Shown here in pieces: positions 18,631 through 27,755 of a DNA stretch of 64,000 nucleotides (positions are counted from its first letter, which is position 1; each line of letters begins with the position of its first letter). The position numbers and the translations under genes were made by a program. The stretch comes from Rhodococcus sp. ABRD24 (GTDB lineage Bacteria > Actinomycetota > Actinomycetes > Mycobacteriales > Mycobacteriaceae): assembly GCF_004328705.1 (NCBI RefSeq), contig NZ_CP035319.1:4030001-4094000 (forward strand). Direction: 5' to 3'. The notes below the pieces were generated by a model. It was not told the DNA's origin. It was given only the letters and a program-made list of their open reading frames with translations, and ran no database searches.

Positions 18631-20371
18631 AGACGACACCCGATTCGTCACCTGGTTCGGCCCCGCCGCACAGCGACTGTTCGGTGCCTTGGACATTCCA
18701 CCGGACGGGCAGTGTCGGGGCGCCGTCGTGCTGTGCCCGCCGATCGGGAAAGAGCACGTGGACGCGTACCGAGGCGTGGCGCTGCTGGCGCGCAAGCTGC
18801 GCGAACACGGATTCATGGTGCTGCGCTTCGATTATCCCGGCGTCGGTGACTCGACCGGTGCGCCCGACGCGGCCGACGCAGTCGAGCGGTGGCTCGACAG
18901 CGTAGCGACGGCCGTCGACTACGTCAGAGCCGCCGGTGCGCCTACCGTCACACTCGTCGGACTGCGCGTGGGCGGCCTGATTGCCGCGCACGTGGCCAAC
19001 CGTTGCGGTGGACTGGCCGCCGTCGTCCTCTGGGATCCGGTGACACGGGGCCGCAACTTCCTTCGCCGCCAGAGTGCCCTGTACCAGATGTCCGTCGGCG
19101 TGGACGAGCCGTCCGATCCACGGATCTCGGTGATCGGTGCAGTGCTGGCTCCCCGGGCAGCGGCGCAATTGTCGGCGCTGGATCTGCGTTCAGCCGAGCT
19201 GTCCGGTGTGGGCCGGGTCCTTGTGGCGACGCGGCGCGCAGATCATGGGTCGGCGGCAATCCGAGACCTGGTCGAGCAGTGGGACGCGGACGACATGGCT
19301 CTCGATGATCACGACCTGTTTCTCGAGCCCGAGGACTTCCTGGTCCGGATGCCGGTCCCGGATATCGGCGCGATCGCCGGGTGGATCGATGGCGCAATCG
19401 GATTGGACCGGTGCCGCGTACACCCGATCCTGTGCACGGAGGCCGAGGTGGGGCGCACTGCGGATGGGCGTGCGATCGTCGAGAGCCTCCTGTTCCTGGG
19501 CGAGCACCGGTTGTTTGCCATTCGAACTGCCGCCGAGGGGACACAGACTGGCGGCCCGACATTGATTCTGTACGGTACTGCGAGCGAGCATCGGGTGGGG
19601 CCGGTGCGGATGTGGGTGGAGTTGTCCCGCGACATCGCCGAATCAGGCGTGGTGGCATACCGTTTCGACCGCCGCGGTACCGGCGAGACGGGGGTCGTGG
19701 CGGACGACGAGCGCACCACCATCTACACGCCCGAGTCGAGACAGGACGCGATTTCGATCGTCGACTCCGTCGGCGCGCCGGCCGAGTCGGTCGTGTTGGC
19801 GGGGATGTGCTCGGGTGCATGGAATTCGAGCTACGCGGCCTTGCACCGCAAGGTTCGCGCCGTGGTGCTGGTGAACATGGCCGACTGGGCGATCGCCCGC
19901 AATTCCTTCGTCAAACGCTCGACGATGGCGACCGACACCTGGTCGGGTTCGGGACGTGTGTTCGATGCGATGCACCGCCACGCTCCCGCGATCAAGAACC
20001 GGCTGCGCACCGTGCTGCCGTACCGCGGATGGCTCGTCCTGGGTCGGTTCGGTTTGCTGCAGGTGCCCGAGATCATGCTGCGCCCCTTGTGGAAGCGTGG
20101 TGTGCGGACCAAGGTGCTCCTGTCGCCGAATGACCACGAGTTCTTCGAGACGAACAGGGGAGAGGAGTCCGTTCGGCGACTGCAACGCGATGGCTGGGAC
20201 GGGCGCATCGTTCGGTATCGGACCGGTGATCATTCGTTGTACAGCAGGGACCTGCGAAAGATGGTGCGTGCGGACATCGTGCGAGCCGTCGTCGATGCGA
20301 TCGGTCCGGTGGCGACGCCCGCTCATGCCTCGGTGTCGGCGGCAGTACCCGACGGGGTGGGGGCGCAGTGA
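18617..20371 (+). CDS. Tandem alpha/beta-hydrolase protein without canonical serine nucleophiles
   Basis: 584 residues holding two alpha/beta-hydrolase domains (about 1-260 and 295-565). Domain 1 runs GAVVLCPPIGKEH, VLRFDYPGVGDSTG, then GLRVGG at 115-120. The nucleophile elbow G-x-S-x-G therefore carries Arg117 instead of Ser, as in the hydrolases associated with exosortase and exopolysaccharide loci. Domain 2 runs YRFDRRGTGETG, then GMCSG at 396-400, putting Cys398 at the nucleophile position, with SPNDHEFF and TGDHSLYS downstream for the acid and His. It could deacylate or transfer acyl groups on the glycan. The ATG at 18617 lies inside the previous gene, indicating coupling. Confidence 0.8.
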   Translation: MAASRDDTRFVTWFGPAAQRLFGALDIPPDGQCRGAVVLCPPIGKEHVDAYRGVALLARKLREHGFMVLRFDYPGVGDSTGAPDAADAVERWLDSVATAVDYVRAAGAPTVTLVGLRVGGLIAAHVANRCGGLAAVVLWDPVTRGRNFLRRQSALYQMSVGVDEPSDPRISVIGAVLAPRAAAQLSALDLRSAELSGVGRVLVATRRADHGSAAIRDLVEQWDADDMALDDHDLFLEPEDFLVRMPVPDIGAIAGWIDGAIGLDRCRVHPILCTEAEVGRTADGRAIVESLLFLGEHRLFAIRTAAEGTQTGGPTLILYGTASEHRVGPVRMWVELSRDIAESGVVAYRFDRRGTGETGVVADDERTTIYTPESRQDAISIVDSVGAPAESVVLAGMCSGAWNSSYAALHRKVRAVVLVNMADWAIARNSFVKRSTMATDTWSGSGRVFDAMHRHAPAIKNRLRTVLPYRGWLVLGRFGLLQVPEIMLRPLWKRGVRTKVLLSPNDHEFFETNRGEESVRRLQRDGWDGRIVRYRTGDHSLYSRDLRKMVRADIVRAVVDAIGPVATPAHASVSAAVPDGVGAQ

Positions 20372-21738
20372 GCTCGGCCCTGTCGTCGGCACCCTCTCTG
20401 CCTCCTTCGCCGCAGACCGCCGGCCCCGAGAGGCCATCAGCGGGGAGGAACCTGCAGATCAACTCGATGGCCCTGATGGCGTCGAGCGTCCTCACCGGGC
20501 TACTCGGTTTGGTGTTCTGGGCAGCTACGGCCAGGCTCTTCCCGGCCGATCAGGTAGGCGTCGCGTCCGCGCTGATCTCGACCGCAATCATGTTGTCCAC
20601 ACTGTCGAATCTCAGCCTCGGCGCGATGTACGAGCGCTTCCTTCCAGTAGCGGGGCACCGTGCCGGGGTGCTTCTGATCAGTGGTTTCGGGGTGGTCGCG
20701 CTGGTCGCCCTCGTGCTCGCGGTCGGCATGATCATCCTAGGACCGCGTGATGTCCTGTTCGAGAACCGATTGGAGATCTTGATCTACCCCTTGTTCGTGA
20801 TCGCTCTTGCGCTCTTCGCCCTCCAGGACCAGACGGTGTCGGGGCTGGGGGTGGCCCGATGGGCGGCGTGGAAGAACATCGTGCACGCGGTGGTGAAACT
20901 GGTTGCGGTCATCGCCTTGGCGGGAACGGCTTCGGCGCTGTCGATCGTGGCGTCCTGGGGTGTGACGGCGGCTCTCACCGTCGTCACGGTCTTCGCGTTG
21001 ATGAGGGCAAAGGTGCGACGCGATCCCCGCTACACTCTGGAACCCGATCTGCCGCCGAGACGCGAACTCGGCGTGTACTTCGGCTCGTCGTATGGGATCT
21101 CGGCGTTGGGTTCGATTGCGCCCCTCGTTGTCCCACTGCTGGTCGTCGTGCATGTCGGGGCCGCGGCCAACGCCTACTTCGCGGTCACGTGGTCGATTGT
21201 CAGTGCGTTGTACATCATGGTGAACCTTATGGTCGGACCCTTCGTGGCGGAGGCGGCCGCCCATCCGGAGAAGCTTGTCTCGCTCGCGGTGCGCTTCGTC
21301 CGCACCATCGCAGTCGTGGCCGTCGTCGGCGGGTTGGGACTGGCATTCGCGGCTCCTGTCGCGCTCCAACTTGTCGGCGCCGAGTACCGGACGCAAGGAA
21401 CACCGTTGCTGCATCTGGCTGCTGTGTTCATTCCGCTCACCGTCGTGGGCGCCGTGTACGACGGATTGGCGCGAGTCGACCGGAAGTTGACGCTCGCCGT
21501 CGTGACGACGTGTCTGTCCACCGCGGTGATCATCGTCGGAACGATTGTGCTCACCCGGTCGATCGGTGTCGCAGGCGTCGGTTGGGCCTACCTGTCGGCC
21601 GAAGCGATCAGGATGGTGATCCTGCTCGGGCCGCTGGTGGCGTCGCTGCGGCGGCTCCGTTCACGCGCGGCCTGGGAACGCTGGTGGGCAGAGCAGTCCG
21701 TCGAGCAGTCGAAGTCCGGGGGCGAGCGACTTGGGTGA
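20368..21738 (+). CDS. Polysaccharide flippase (MOP/MATE superfamily, Wzx-like)
   Basis: A 456-residue integral membrane protein with about 12 hydrophobic segments. The N terminus LQINSMALMASSVLTGLLGLVFWAATARLF plus the following ADQVGVASALIST is typical of oligosaccharide flippases of the MOP superfamily. It would turn a lipid-linked glycan from the cytoplasmic to the outer face of the membrane. The GTG at 20368 overlaps the hydrolase stop (GTGA). A short hydrophilic tail closes the protein. Its presence shows that the glycan made here is assembled inside on a polyprenyl carrier. Confidence 0.9.
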   Translation: MSSALSSAPSLPPSPQTAGPERPSAGRNLQINSMALMASSVLTGLLGLVFWAATARLFPADQVGVASALISTAIMLSTLSNLSLGAMYERFLPVAGHRAGVLLISGFGVVALVALVLAVGMIILGPRDVLFENRLEILIYPLFVIALALFALQDQTVSGLGVARWAAWKNIVHAVVKLVAVIALAGTASALSIVASWGVTAALTVVTVFALMRAKVRRDPRYTLEPDLPPRRELGVYFGSSYGISALGSIAPLVVPLLVVVHVGAAANAYFAVTWSIVSALYIMVNLMVGPFVAEAAAHPEKLVSLAVRFVRTIAVVAVVGGLGLAFAAPVALQLVGAEYRTQGTPLLHLAAVFIPLTVVGAVYDGLARVDRKLTLAVVTTCLSTAVIIVGTIVLTRSIGVAGVGWAYLSAEAIRMVILLGPLVASLRRLRSRAAWERWWAEQSVEQSKSGGERLG

Positions 21739-21739
21739 C

Positions 21740-22936
21740 ATGAGTACGCGTGACGCGATGTGGTCGGGCAGCCGGATACTCGGTGTGGTCGGCCCGGTTC
21801 GACTCCCGTCCAACGACGAGATCGCCTCTCGGGCAGCAGCATTGATCGACGCCGGTCGACGCTGCACGCCGCTGGGCGTGATGGCTGGATTGCATGCGAC
21901 GGACCCGGTGCCGGTGCGTGCGCTCCCTCAGTGTGGAGCCGGCGACCTCCCGCTGGTCCTCCGGCAACTGGCACGCGAGCCGCGCGACGGGCCGCCGCTC
22001 GGGCTTGCCACCGCCGGAAACTACCTGTTCGTGGACCTGTGTCACGGGCTGGGTGACAGTCGGCTCATGGTTCTCCTCACCCGTGCACTGCTGGACGGTC
22101 CCGCCGCTGAGCTGCCTTCGTGGGTGCGTGACCGGGAGGTGTCTGCGCCGCTTGCGCGGGCCGTCTCGACATTCTACGGATCCGATCCGCGCCGACTCCG
22201 CGCGCTGCTGGGGGTCGATCGCGGAAGAACCGACATCGACGATCATGCCCCGACGCGGTCGTGGACACGGTCCCCGTCGGTGCTCGTCGCGTCGGCCTCC
22301 GTCGGACTCGCCGACGAACTGCGTCGATGGCGGGACCGCTGGATGTCGGGTACGTCGCTGGCCGCAATCCTGTGTGCCGCGGTTTCCCGCGAGGTCCGCG
22401 CGCGGATCCCGGCCACCGACAGCACCAGCGTCATCTTCGACTGTCGACGCTATCTACCTGAGTCCGCAACCGTGCACGGGAACTTCACCGCCGGGGTCGA
22501 TCTGACTCTTCCCGATCCGGGAGACCCGATCGAGTTCGGGCGGGGGATAGGCGAGGCGCTCGCGGCCGGCCGGCCACTCGCGTCACTCGCGCACAGCGTC
22601 CACCGATTCAGGCGGGCGGTACGGGCAGGGGGGCGTCCGGGCCCGGCGACGACGGTGTCGTGTTCACCCCGAGCCAGACTGGTCTTCTCCGATGTGGGAC
22701 AGGTGATTCCGCTCTGCAGCCTCGACTGGGTCGACGGGCCGGGCCAGCGCTTCGCGGGCGTCCTGAGCGAGCCTGCCGAGCCCGAGTCGATCGTGTTCAC
22801 GATGCTCCGTCGCGGCCCGGAGCTCGACGTCACTGCGTCGTTGCACGACAACGTGTTCGATGTCGACATCGTCCAGGATGCACTTGATTCCGCCCTGCTC
22901 GATCCGCTCAGCCTCTTCCCGGGAAGGACACCGTGA
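21740..22936 (+). CDS. Condensation-fold acyltransferase-like protein
   Basis: A 398-residue soluble protein. The stretch YLFVDLCHGLGDSRLMVLL contains an HxxxD motif (His102, Asp106), the general base of the chloramphenicol acetyltransferase/condensation/PapA superfamily. The later VIFDCRRYLP...VHGNFTAGVDL region resembles their second half. Likely it moves an acyl group from CoA or a carrier protein onto the glycan or its lipid. Overall similarity is low and I cannot name the substrate. The ATG at 21740 is 1 base after the flippase stop; an in-frame TTG at 21731 is also possible. Confidence 0.6.
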   Translation: MSTRDAMWSGSRILGVVGPVRLPSNDEIASRAAALIDAGRRCTPLGVMAGLHATDPVPVRALPQCGAGDLPLVLRQLAREPRDGPPLGLATAGNYLFVDLCHGLGDSRLMVLLTRALLDGPAAELPSWVRDREVSAPLARAVSTFYGSDPRRLRALLGVDRGRTDIDDHAPTRSWTRSPSVLVASASVGLADELRRWRDRWMSGTSLAAILCAAVSREVRARIPATDSTSVIFDCRRYLPESATVHGNFTAGVDLTLPDPGDPIEFGRGIGEALAAGRPLASLAHSVHRFRRAVRAGGRPGPATTVSCSPRARLVFSDVGQVIPLCSLDWVDGPGQRFAGVLSEPAEPESIVFTMLRRGPELDVTASLHDNVFDVDIVQDALDSALLDPLSLFPGRTP

Positions 22937-23631
22937 TGACCGCACGGCTCGGCTCGCTCCCTGCTCGCAGGCTGTCGCCTTGGCTTCTCGTCGCCTCGGT
23001 GCAGTTCTTCGTGTGTGAGTTCCTGGTGGCAGGGACCTGGCGCGGCCGATACAGCTACAGAGAGAATTACGTCAGTGATCTGATGGTGCCGTTCTGCGGA
23101 CCGGACGGCAGCGATCCGTGCAGCCGGACCGCCGTCGTCTTCCGCGCGTCCGTGGTTCTCGTGGGGCTCGCGTTCCTGGTGGCGGCGTGGGCGTGGCGCG
23201 GCATCGGTGCGATCGGCTCGGCGGGCGCCGCGTACCTGTCGGTCGCCGGCCTCGGTGCGGTGGTGACCGGTGTCGCGAGGCCGGACACCTCCTGGATCGT
23301 GCATTCCGTCGGCGCAACTCTCTTCTTCCTGTTCGGCAGTCTCGCCTGTGTGACCATCGCGTTGTCCGCCCGGGATGTCGTGAGCGGGGCTCTGAGCAGC
23401 GCCGTGCCCTCGATATCCGGGTGGATCGGCGCGACCCTCGTGTGCGGCGTCGTCGGTGCGGCTTCCTACTTCTGTTACAGCTACGGGTGGGACGGTGGCC
23501 TGGGTATCGGCGGAATGGAACGTCTGGGTGGCTACGCGACCGTGCTGGGATTCGTGGGTTGCATGCAGATCGTGCGCTGTATCGGAGCGATCGTTCCCGG
23601 CGTCGCGTCGGTGGGCGGTCGGGATGGCTAG
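22936..23631 (+). CDS. DUF998 family membrane protein
   Basis: A 231-residue protein with six predicted membrane helices. The N-terminal helix is followed by YSYRENYVSDLMVP, the hallmark of DUF998 (Y-S-x-x-x-N-x-x-SDL). Function is unknown for the family. The start overlaps the preceding stop (TGATG), with GTG 22933 as an alternative. Its 3' end overlaps the GH16 gene by 8 bases, so it belongs to the glycan operon. Confidence 0.85.
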   Translation: MTARLGSLPARRLSPWLLVASVQFFVCEFLVAGTWRGRYSYRENYVSDLMVPFCGPDGSDPCSRTAVVFRASVVLVGLAFLVAAWAWRGIGAIGSAGAAYLSVAGLGAVVTGVARPDTSWIVHSVGATLFFLFGSLACVTIALSARDVVSGALSSAVPSISGWIGATLVCGVVGAASYFCYSYGWDGGLGIGGMERLGGYATVLGFVGCMQIVRCIGAIVPGVASVGGRDG

Positions 23632-24466
23632 GTCGCGGTTCCGGAACAGCATCTCCACGGGGTGGTGGATGTTCGTGTGGGTCTTACTCGCGTGCGTCGT
23701 CGGCGCCGGTTGGTTCACCGAGGGTCGGTATGCCGCGGGCAGGGGCGTTCAGCCGACGTCGGTGTTGTTCGTCGACGACTTCGACGGCCCGCCGGGTGCG
23801 CGGCCGGATCCGGCGCGGTGGAGTTACGACATGGGTGCAGGGGGCTGGGGAAACGGTGAATCTCAGACCTATACCGACGATTCGTCCAATGTCCAACTGG
23901 ACGGGGCCGGTCGCCTGGTCATCACGGCGCGGGGCGCAGATGACGGGATCACGTCGGCCCGACTCACGACGGACGACCGGTTCAGCTTCGTCCACGGCCG
24001 TGCGGAGGCTCGACTGAAGCTGCCGGCAGGTGCCGGACTGCATCCCGCATTCTGGCTACTCGGCGCCGACCTCGATCGGGTGGGATGGCCGGAGTCGGGT
24101 GAAATCGACGTGGTCGAAGCCGTCAACGGTGCCGACTTCACGCATCACTCGTTGCACGGACCGTCCGCCTCGGGCACACGGTGGACCGTGGGGTCCGAGG
24201 ACCGCGAGACCCCCTCGCTCACCGACGACTTCCATGTCTACTGGGTGGAACGGGATCCGGGGCGGATCGCGATGGGGATCGATGACCGCACCACCGCGTC
24301 GTTCGAGCCCGGGGATCTGCGCCAAGGGGATCGCTGGGTATTCGACAAGCCGTTCTTCCTGCTACTCAACGTAGCGGTCGGCGGGGCCTGGCCGGGCCCA
24401 GTGGATCCGACGGCACCGTTCCAATCGTCGATGCTGGTCGACTGGGTGAGGGTGACCGATGGCTGA
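23624..24466 (+). CDS. Membrane-anchored glycoside hydrolase family 16 enzyme
   Basis: 280 residues. A single hydrophobic helix (residues about 10-31, WWMFVWVLLACVVGAGWF) anchors a GH16 jelly-roll domain outside the membrane. The catalytic signature is GEIDVVE with Glu160 (nucleophile), Asp162 and Glu165 (acid/base). Carbohydrate-binding stretches such as GGWGNGESQTYTD and WLLGADLDRVGWPESG match endo-beta-1,3(4)-glucanases and related transglycosylases. It may trim, release or attach the exported glycan. The ATG at 23624 overlaps the DUF998 stop. It is a clear paralog of the secreted enzyme at 26670. Confidence 0.9.
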   Translation: MARSRFRNSISTGWWMFVWVLLACVVGAGWFTEGRYAAGRGVQPTSVLFVDDFDGPPGARPDPARWSYDMGAGGWGNGESQTYTDDSSNVQLDGAGRLVITARGADDGITSARLTTDDRFSFVHGRAEARLKLPAGAGLHPAFWLLGADLDRVGWPESGEIDVVEAVNGADFTHHSLHGPSASGTRWTVGSEDRETPSLTDDFHVYWVERDPGRIAMGIDDRTTASFEPGDLRQGDRWVFDKPFFLLLNVAVGGAWPGPVDPTAPFQSSMLVDWVRVTDG

Positions 24467-26606
24467 CCATCGAGCGGCGCTGGTCGCCACGCCACACGAC
24501 GCCGGCGAATCCGGGCGGTCACGGATGCGCCGTTTGGATGCGGTGGCGCTCGTATCCGTCTGCTTCGCATTCGCGACCCTGCTGCCGATTCCCGGGCCGC
24601 TGCAGGCAGTGCTGCTGACGGTCTTCCTCCTGGTCGGTCCCGGCGCGGCAGTGATGACCTGGATACGGGTGCCGGCGGCGGCCGTCGTCGCGGCGGTGCC
24701 GGTGGTGGGTATCGCGGCGGTTGCCGCATCCACGACGGTCCTCGCGTGGTTCCATCGGTGGCCGCCGACCGGACTGTTGCTGGCACTGGCAGGCGCGGTG
24801 CTGGTCTCGGCCTCGATCCACGACTACAGGACTGTCGGGCACCCCGGTCCGATGCTCGCGCGACTGCGAGCGGGATTCAGGCCCGATCGGCCGGCCACGA
24901 TGAGCTCCGCGTGGGCGCGGCTGCGGTCCAATCTGCCTTTGCGGTTGCTCATCGTCGGCCTGGTCTGCTGGGCAGCGGTACTTCCGGGGCTTCGCGACGT
25001 GCCGTACTCGCAGTTCGGATTGCTGTTCGTCGGCGCTGGCCCCGGTCTCGTGGCGGCCCTGGTCCTCGTTGTCGTGGCATTCCTATGGGCGCTGCGCGAA
25101 GGGCGGTTGCCCACCGCCGCAGTGGCGATCGGTGCCGCGATCCTCGTCCAACGGGTGACGGTCACGCTGATCACCGAGGTGCCGATCTACGGATGGACCT
25201 ACAAGCACATCGGAGTCGTGGACTACATCGAGCGGTTCCACGCGCTTCCGCCCGAGGGCATCGACATCTACGGCGAATGGCCGGCCTTCTTCACCAGTTT
25301 CGCCTGGTTCGGGAATGTCACGTCCGTCGACGCGTTGCTGGTCGCGCACTGGTTCGCGCCGGTCGTCCACGCGCTGCTTGCGATCGGGATCGTCTGCATC
25401 GCGCTCCTGATCGGTTTGGACATCCGGGTCGCGCTCGCGGCTGCGATGATCGCCGAGATCGTGAACTGGGTGGGGCAGGACTACTTCTCGCCGCAGGCGC
25501 TCGCGTTGGTGATGGCGTTGGGGATCGTCGCTCTGCTCATCGCATCCCGGGAGAGTCCCCGGGCCGCCTATCCGGCCGTTGCTCTGTTCGCCGCGTTGGT
25601 GCCGACTCACCAGTTGACGCCGTACTGGTTGCTTGCGGTGGCTGCATTGCTGACTGTGACCCGCAGAGTTCGCCCGTGGTGGATTCCGGTCGCCTTCGGA
25701 GTGCTCCTGTTCAGTTACCTCGTGCCGAGACTCGACATCGTCGCTCCTTACGGTTTGCTGTCCGGATTCAACCCCATCGACAACGCCGCCAGCAACGTTG
25801 CACTCGACGGCACCGTCGGCAAACTGTTCACGTCGGTGGTGTGCCGATCACTTTCGGCCGGAGTGATTCTCGTGGCGGCAGCATGCGCGGTGCTGTGGTG
25901 GCGGCGTCAGCGGCCGTCGCTGATCGCTGCCGTCATGGCGTTCAGCTCCTTTGTGCTGCTCGCCGGGCAGAGTTACGGTGGCGAGGCCATCTTCCGGGTG
26001 TACCTGTACGCGGTACCTGGTTGCGCGATCCTGATCGCACCCTTGCTGGTGGACGCGGTGTCGATGTCCGGAGTCGCTGCCAGGTTGCGCCTTGCGGTGT
26101 GGGCAGGGGTGGGCGTTACCGTGATTGGAGCTGTGTTCGCCGGTCTCCAAGGCTATTTCGGCCTGTGGTCGCTGGTCATCGGATACCGATCCCAGGTGGT
26201 TCTGGCGGAGGACATGCTCGCTGCCGAGCAGGCGCCGGCGACGGTGATGTCCCTGTATGCCGCGGGTCTGCCGACACGGGGCAGCGCCGACTACATCCGA
26301 TTCGCCGAGTACGACAAGTACTTCGATCGGCCCTATGTGTCCTATCCGCCCGACGTTCTCGCGAACTTCCCCGACTCCGGACAGGTCGCGCAGTTGACTG
26401 CGGAAGCGGCAGCGCGTGAAGGAGATTCGTTCATTGTCCTGACCGCCCAGGCTTCGGCGGCGCTCGAATACTACGGATACTTCCCGGCGGGAGCCGTCGA
26501 GGAGTTCGAGCGCCAGCTGTGGATGAGCACCGACTGGACGCTCTACGCCGCCGACGGCCACACCACCGTATTCCGGTTTTCGCACGGCATGCCCGATCGG
26601 GGATAA
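24459..26606 (+). CDS. Polytopic membrane protein, GT-C glycosyltransferase or polymerase-like
   Basis: A 715-residue protein with roughly 14-16 hydrophobic segments and an outer C-terminal domain of about 130 residues (from YRSQVVLAEDMLAAE to the end). The central loop YGWTYKHIGVVDYIERFHALPPEGIDIYGEWPAFF, after the third or fourth helix, contains acidic residues as in GT-C enzymes that use polyprenyl-phosphate sugars. I do not recognise a specific family. In this cluster it could polymerise the glycan (Wzy role) or add side sugars supplied by the 15459 enzyme. The ATG at 24459 overlaps the GH16 stop (ATGGCTGA). Confidence 0.7.
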   Translation: MADHRAALVATPHDAGESGRSRMRRLDAVALVSVCFAFATLLPIPGPLQAVLLTVFLLVGPGAAVMTWIRVPAAAVVAAVPVVGIAAVAASTTVLAWFHRWPPTGLLLALAGAVLVSASIHDYRTVGHPGPMLARLRAGFRPDRPATMSSAWARLRSNLPLRLLIVGLVCWAAVLPGLRDVPYSQFGLLFVGAGPGLVAALVLVVVAFLWALREGRLPTAAVAIGAAILVQRVTVTLITEVPIYGWTYKHIGVVDYIERFHALPPEGIDIYGEWPAFFTSFAWFGNVTSVDALLVAHWFAPVVHALLAIGIVCIALLIGLDIRVALAAAMIAEIVNWVGQDYFSPQALALVMALGIVALLIASRESPRAAYPAVALFAALVPTHQLTPYWLLAVAALLTVTRRVRPWWIPVAFGVLLFSYLVPRLDIVAPYGLLSGFNPIDNAASNVALDGTVGKLFTSVVCRSLSAGVILVAAACAVLWWRRQRPSLIAAVMAFSSFVLLAGQSYGGEAIFRVYLYAVPGCAILIAPLLVDAVSMSGVAARLRLAVWAGVGVTVIGAVFAGLQGYFGLWSLVIGYRSQVVLAEDMLAAEQAPATVMSLYAAGLPTRGSADYIRFAEYDKYFDRPYVSYPPDVLANFPDSGQVAQLTAEAAAREGDSFIVLTAQASAALEYYGYFPAGAVEEFERQLWMSTDWTLYAADGHTTVFRFSHGMPDRG

Positions 26607-26669
26607 CAGTTGGGACAAGCCTCCCTGCGGCTGAACCGGCGGTGACGGCGGGGGTGCGACGATGAGCGC

Positions 26670-27524
26670 ATGCGCTGGGGACGATCGATCCGGTTCACGG
26701 GAGTCATAGTGTTTTCCGCGGCGTTGGCTATGGGCGTTTCGCTGCCGCCTGGTGCCGGTGCGCGCGCTGCAGACCGGGAGGGTGAGCATTTGAGAACCGA
26801 TGTCGCCCTGACCTTTTCGGATGAGTTCGACGGCCCCGCCGGAGCAGCGCCCAACCCGTCGTTCTGGCGATACGACACGGGCGGGGGCGGTTGGGGGAAC
26901 AATGAGAAACAGGTGTACACGGACTCGCGCGACAACTCCAGACTCGACGGCAGCGGGCACCTGGTTGTCGAGGCGCGGCGGAACGGAACCGGTTTCACGT
27001 CCGCACGCCTCGTCACGAAGGGGCGGTTCGACTTCACCTACGGCACTGTGGAGGCCCGCATCAAGGTGCCTGCGGGCAAGGGGATACACCCCGGGTTCTG
27101 GGGGCTCGGTGCGAACATCGATACCGTCGGCTGGCCCGAATGCGGAGAGATCGACGCGCTCGAGGTGATCGGTGACGGCTCGCAGTACCACGTGGGTGTC
27201 CACGGACCGAGGAGCGGCGCCGGTAGTGTCGCGGGTGGCCAGTGGAGTCGCTCCGCGGCCGGTTCGATCGGTGCGAACCTTTCGGCCGGTTTCCACAACT
27301 ACGCCGTGGCGAAGTCGCCCGGGTCGATCAGCATGTCGATCGACGGCAACGTCGTGCAGACCGTATCGAAGTCGGATTTGGGTGCGAGGGAGCGATGGGT
27401 CTTCGACGCCCCGACGTACTTGCTGCTGAACGTCGCTGTCGGTGGTGACTGGCCCGGACCGGTGGACGGCACAACGCCCTTCCCCGCGACCATGCTCGTC
27501 GATTGGGTGCGCTACTCGCAGTAG
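26670..27524 (+). CDS. Secreted glycoside hydrolase family 16 enzyme
   Basis: 284 residues with a signal peptide (basic MRWGRSIR, hydrophobic core, likely cleavage near AGARAA at 30-34). The GH16 domain carries GEIDALE with Glu160, Asp162 and Glu165. The surrounding GGWGNNEKQVYTD and GLGANIDTVGWPECGEID run parallel to the anchored enzyme at 23624, so the two are paralogs, one fixed to the membrane and one released. Target is probably a beta-glucan or beta-galactan. It starts 63 bases after the membrane protein, so it may still be cotranscribed. Confidence 0.92.
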   Translation: MRWGRSIRFTGVIVFSAALAMGVSLPPGAGARAADREGEHLRTDVALTFSDEFDGPAGAAPNPSFWRYDTGGGGWGNNEKQVYTDSRDNSRLDGSGHLVVEARRNGTGFTSARLVTKGRFDFTYGTVEARIKVPAGKGIHPGFWGLGANIDTVGWPECGEIDALEVIGDGSQYHVGVHGPRSGAGSVAGGQWSRSAAGSIGANLSAGFHNYAVAKSPGSISMSIDGNVVQTVSKSDLGARERWVFDAPTYLLLNVAVGGDWPGPVDGTTPFPATMLVDWVRYSQ

Positions 27525-27587
27525 CGGTCGCGGCGTGTCGACGATGCGGCTGCGACCGGTCCTCGTGTGATCTCCTACACTCGCGGC

Positions 27588-27734
27588 ATGGCCGACGAGA
27601 CCTCCGAATGCAGTTGCGGCCACGAGTTTGCCGCGCACGAGCACTACCGCCGCGGAACGCCCTGCGCGCTGTGCGACTGCCCGAAGTTCCGTCGGCCCCG
27701 TACCAGCCTGATCGATCGATTGTTCCGCCGCTGA
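27588..27734 (+). CDS. Small Cys/His-rich protein, possible zinc ribbon
   Basis: A 48-codon gene with ATG at 27588 and TGA at 27732. The product has CSCGHEFAAHEHYRRGTPC followed by ALCDCPKF: five cysteines and three histidines in 24 residues, with CxC, CxxC and CxC spacing, then a basic tail. This spacing fits a small metal-binding knuckle. Codon third positions are strongly G/C, as in real genes here. It lies between the GH16 gene and the convergent efeB gene. Function unknown. Confidence 0.65.
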   Translation: MADETSECSCGHEFAAHEHYRRGTPCALCDCPKFRRPRTSLIDRLFRR

Positions 27735-27755
27735 TCGAGATGGTGTCCGAGCCGC

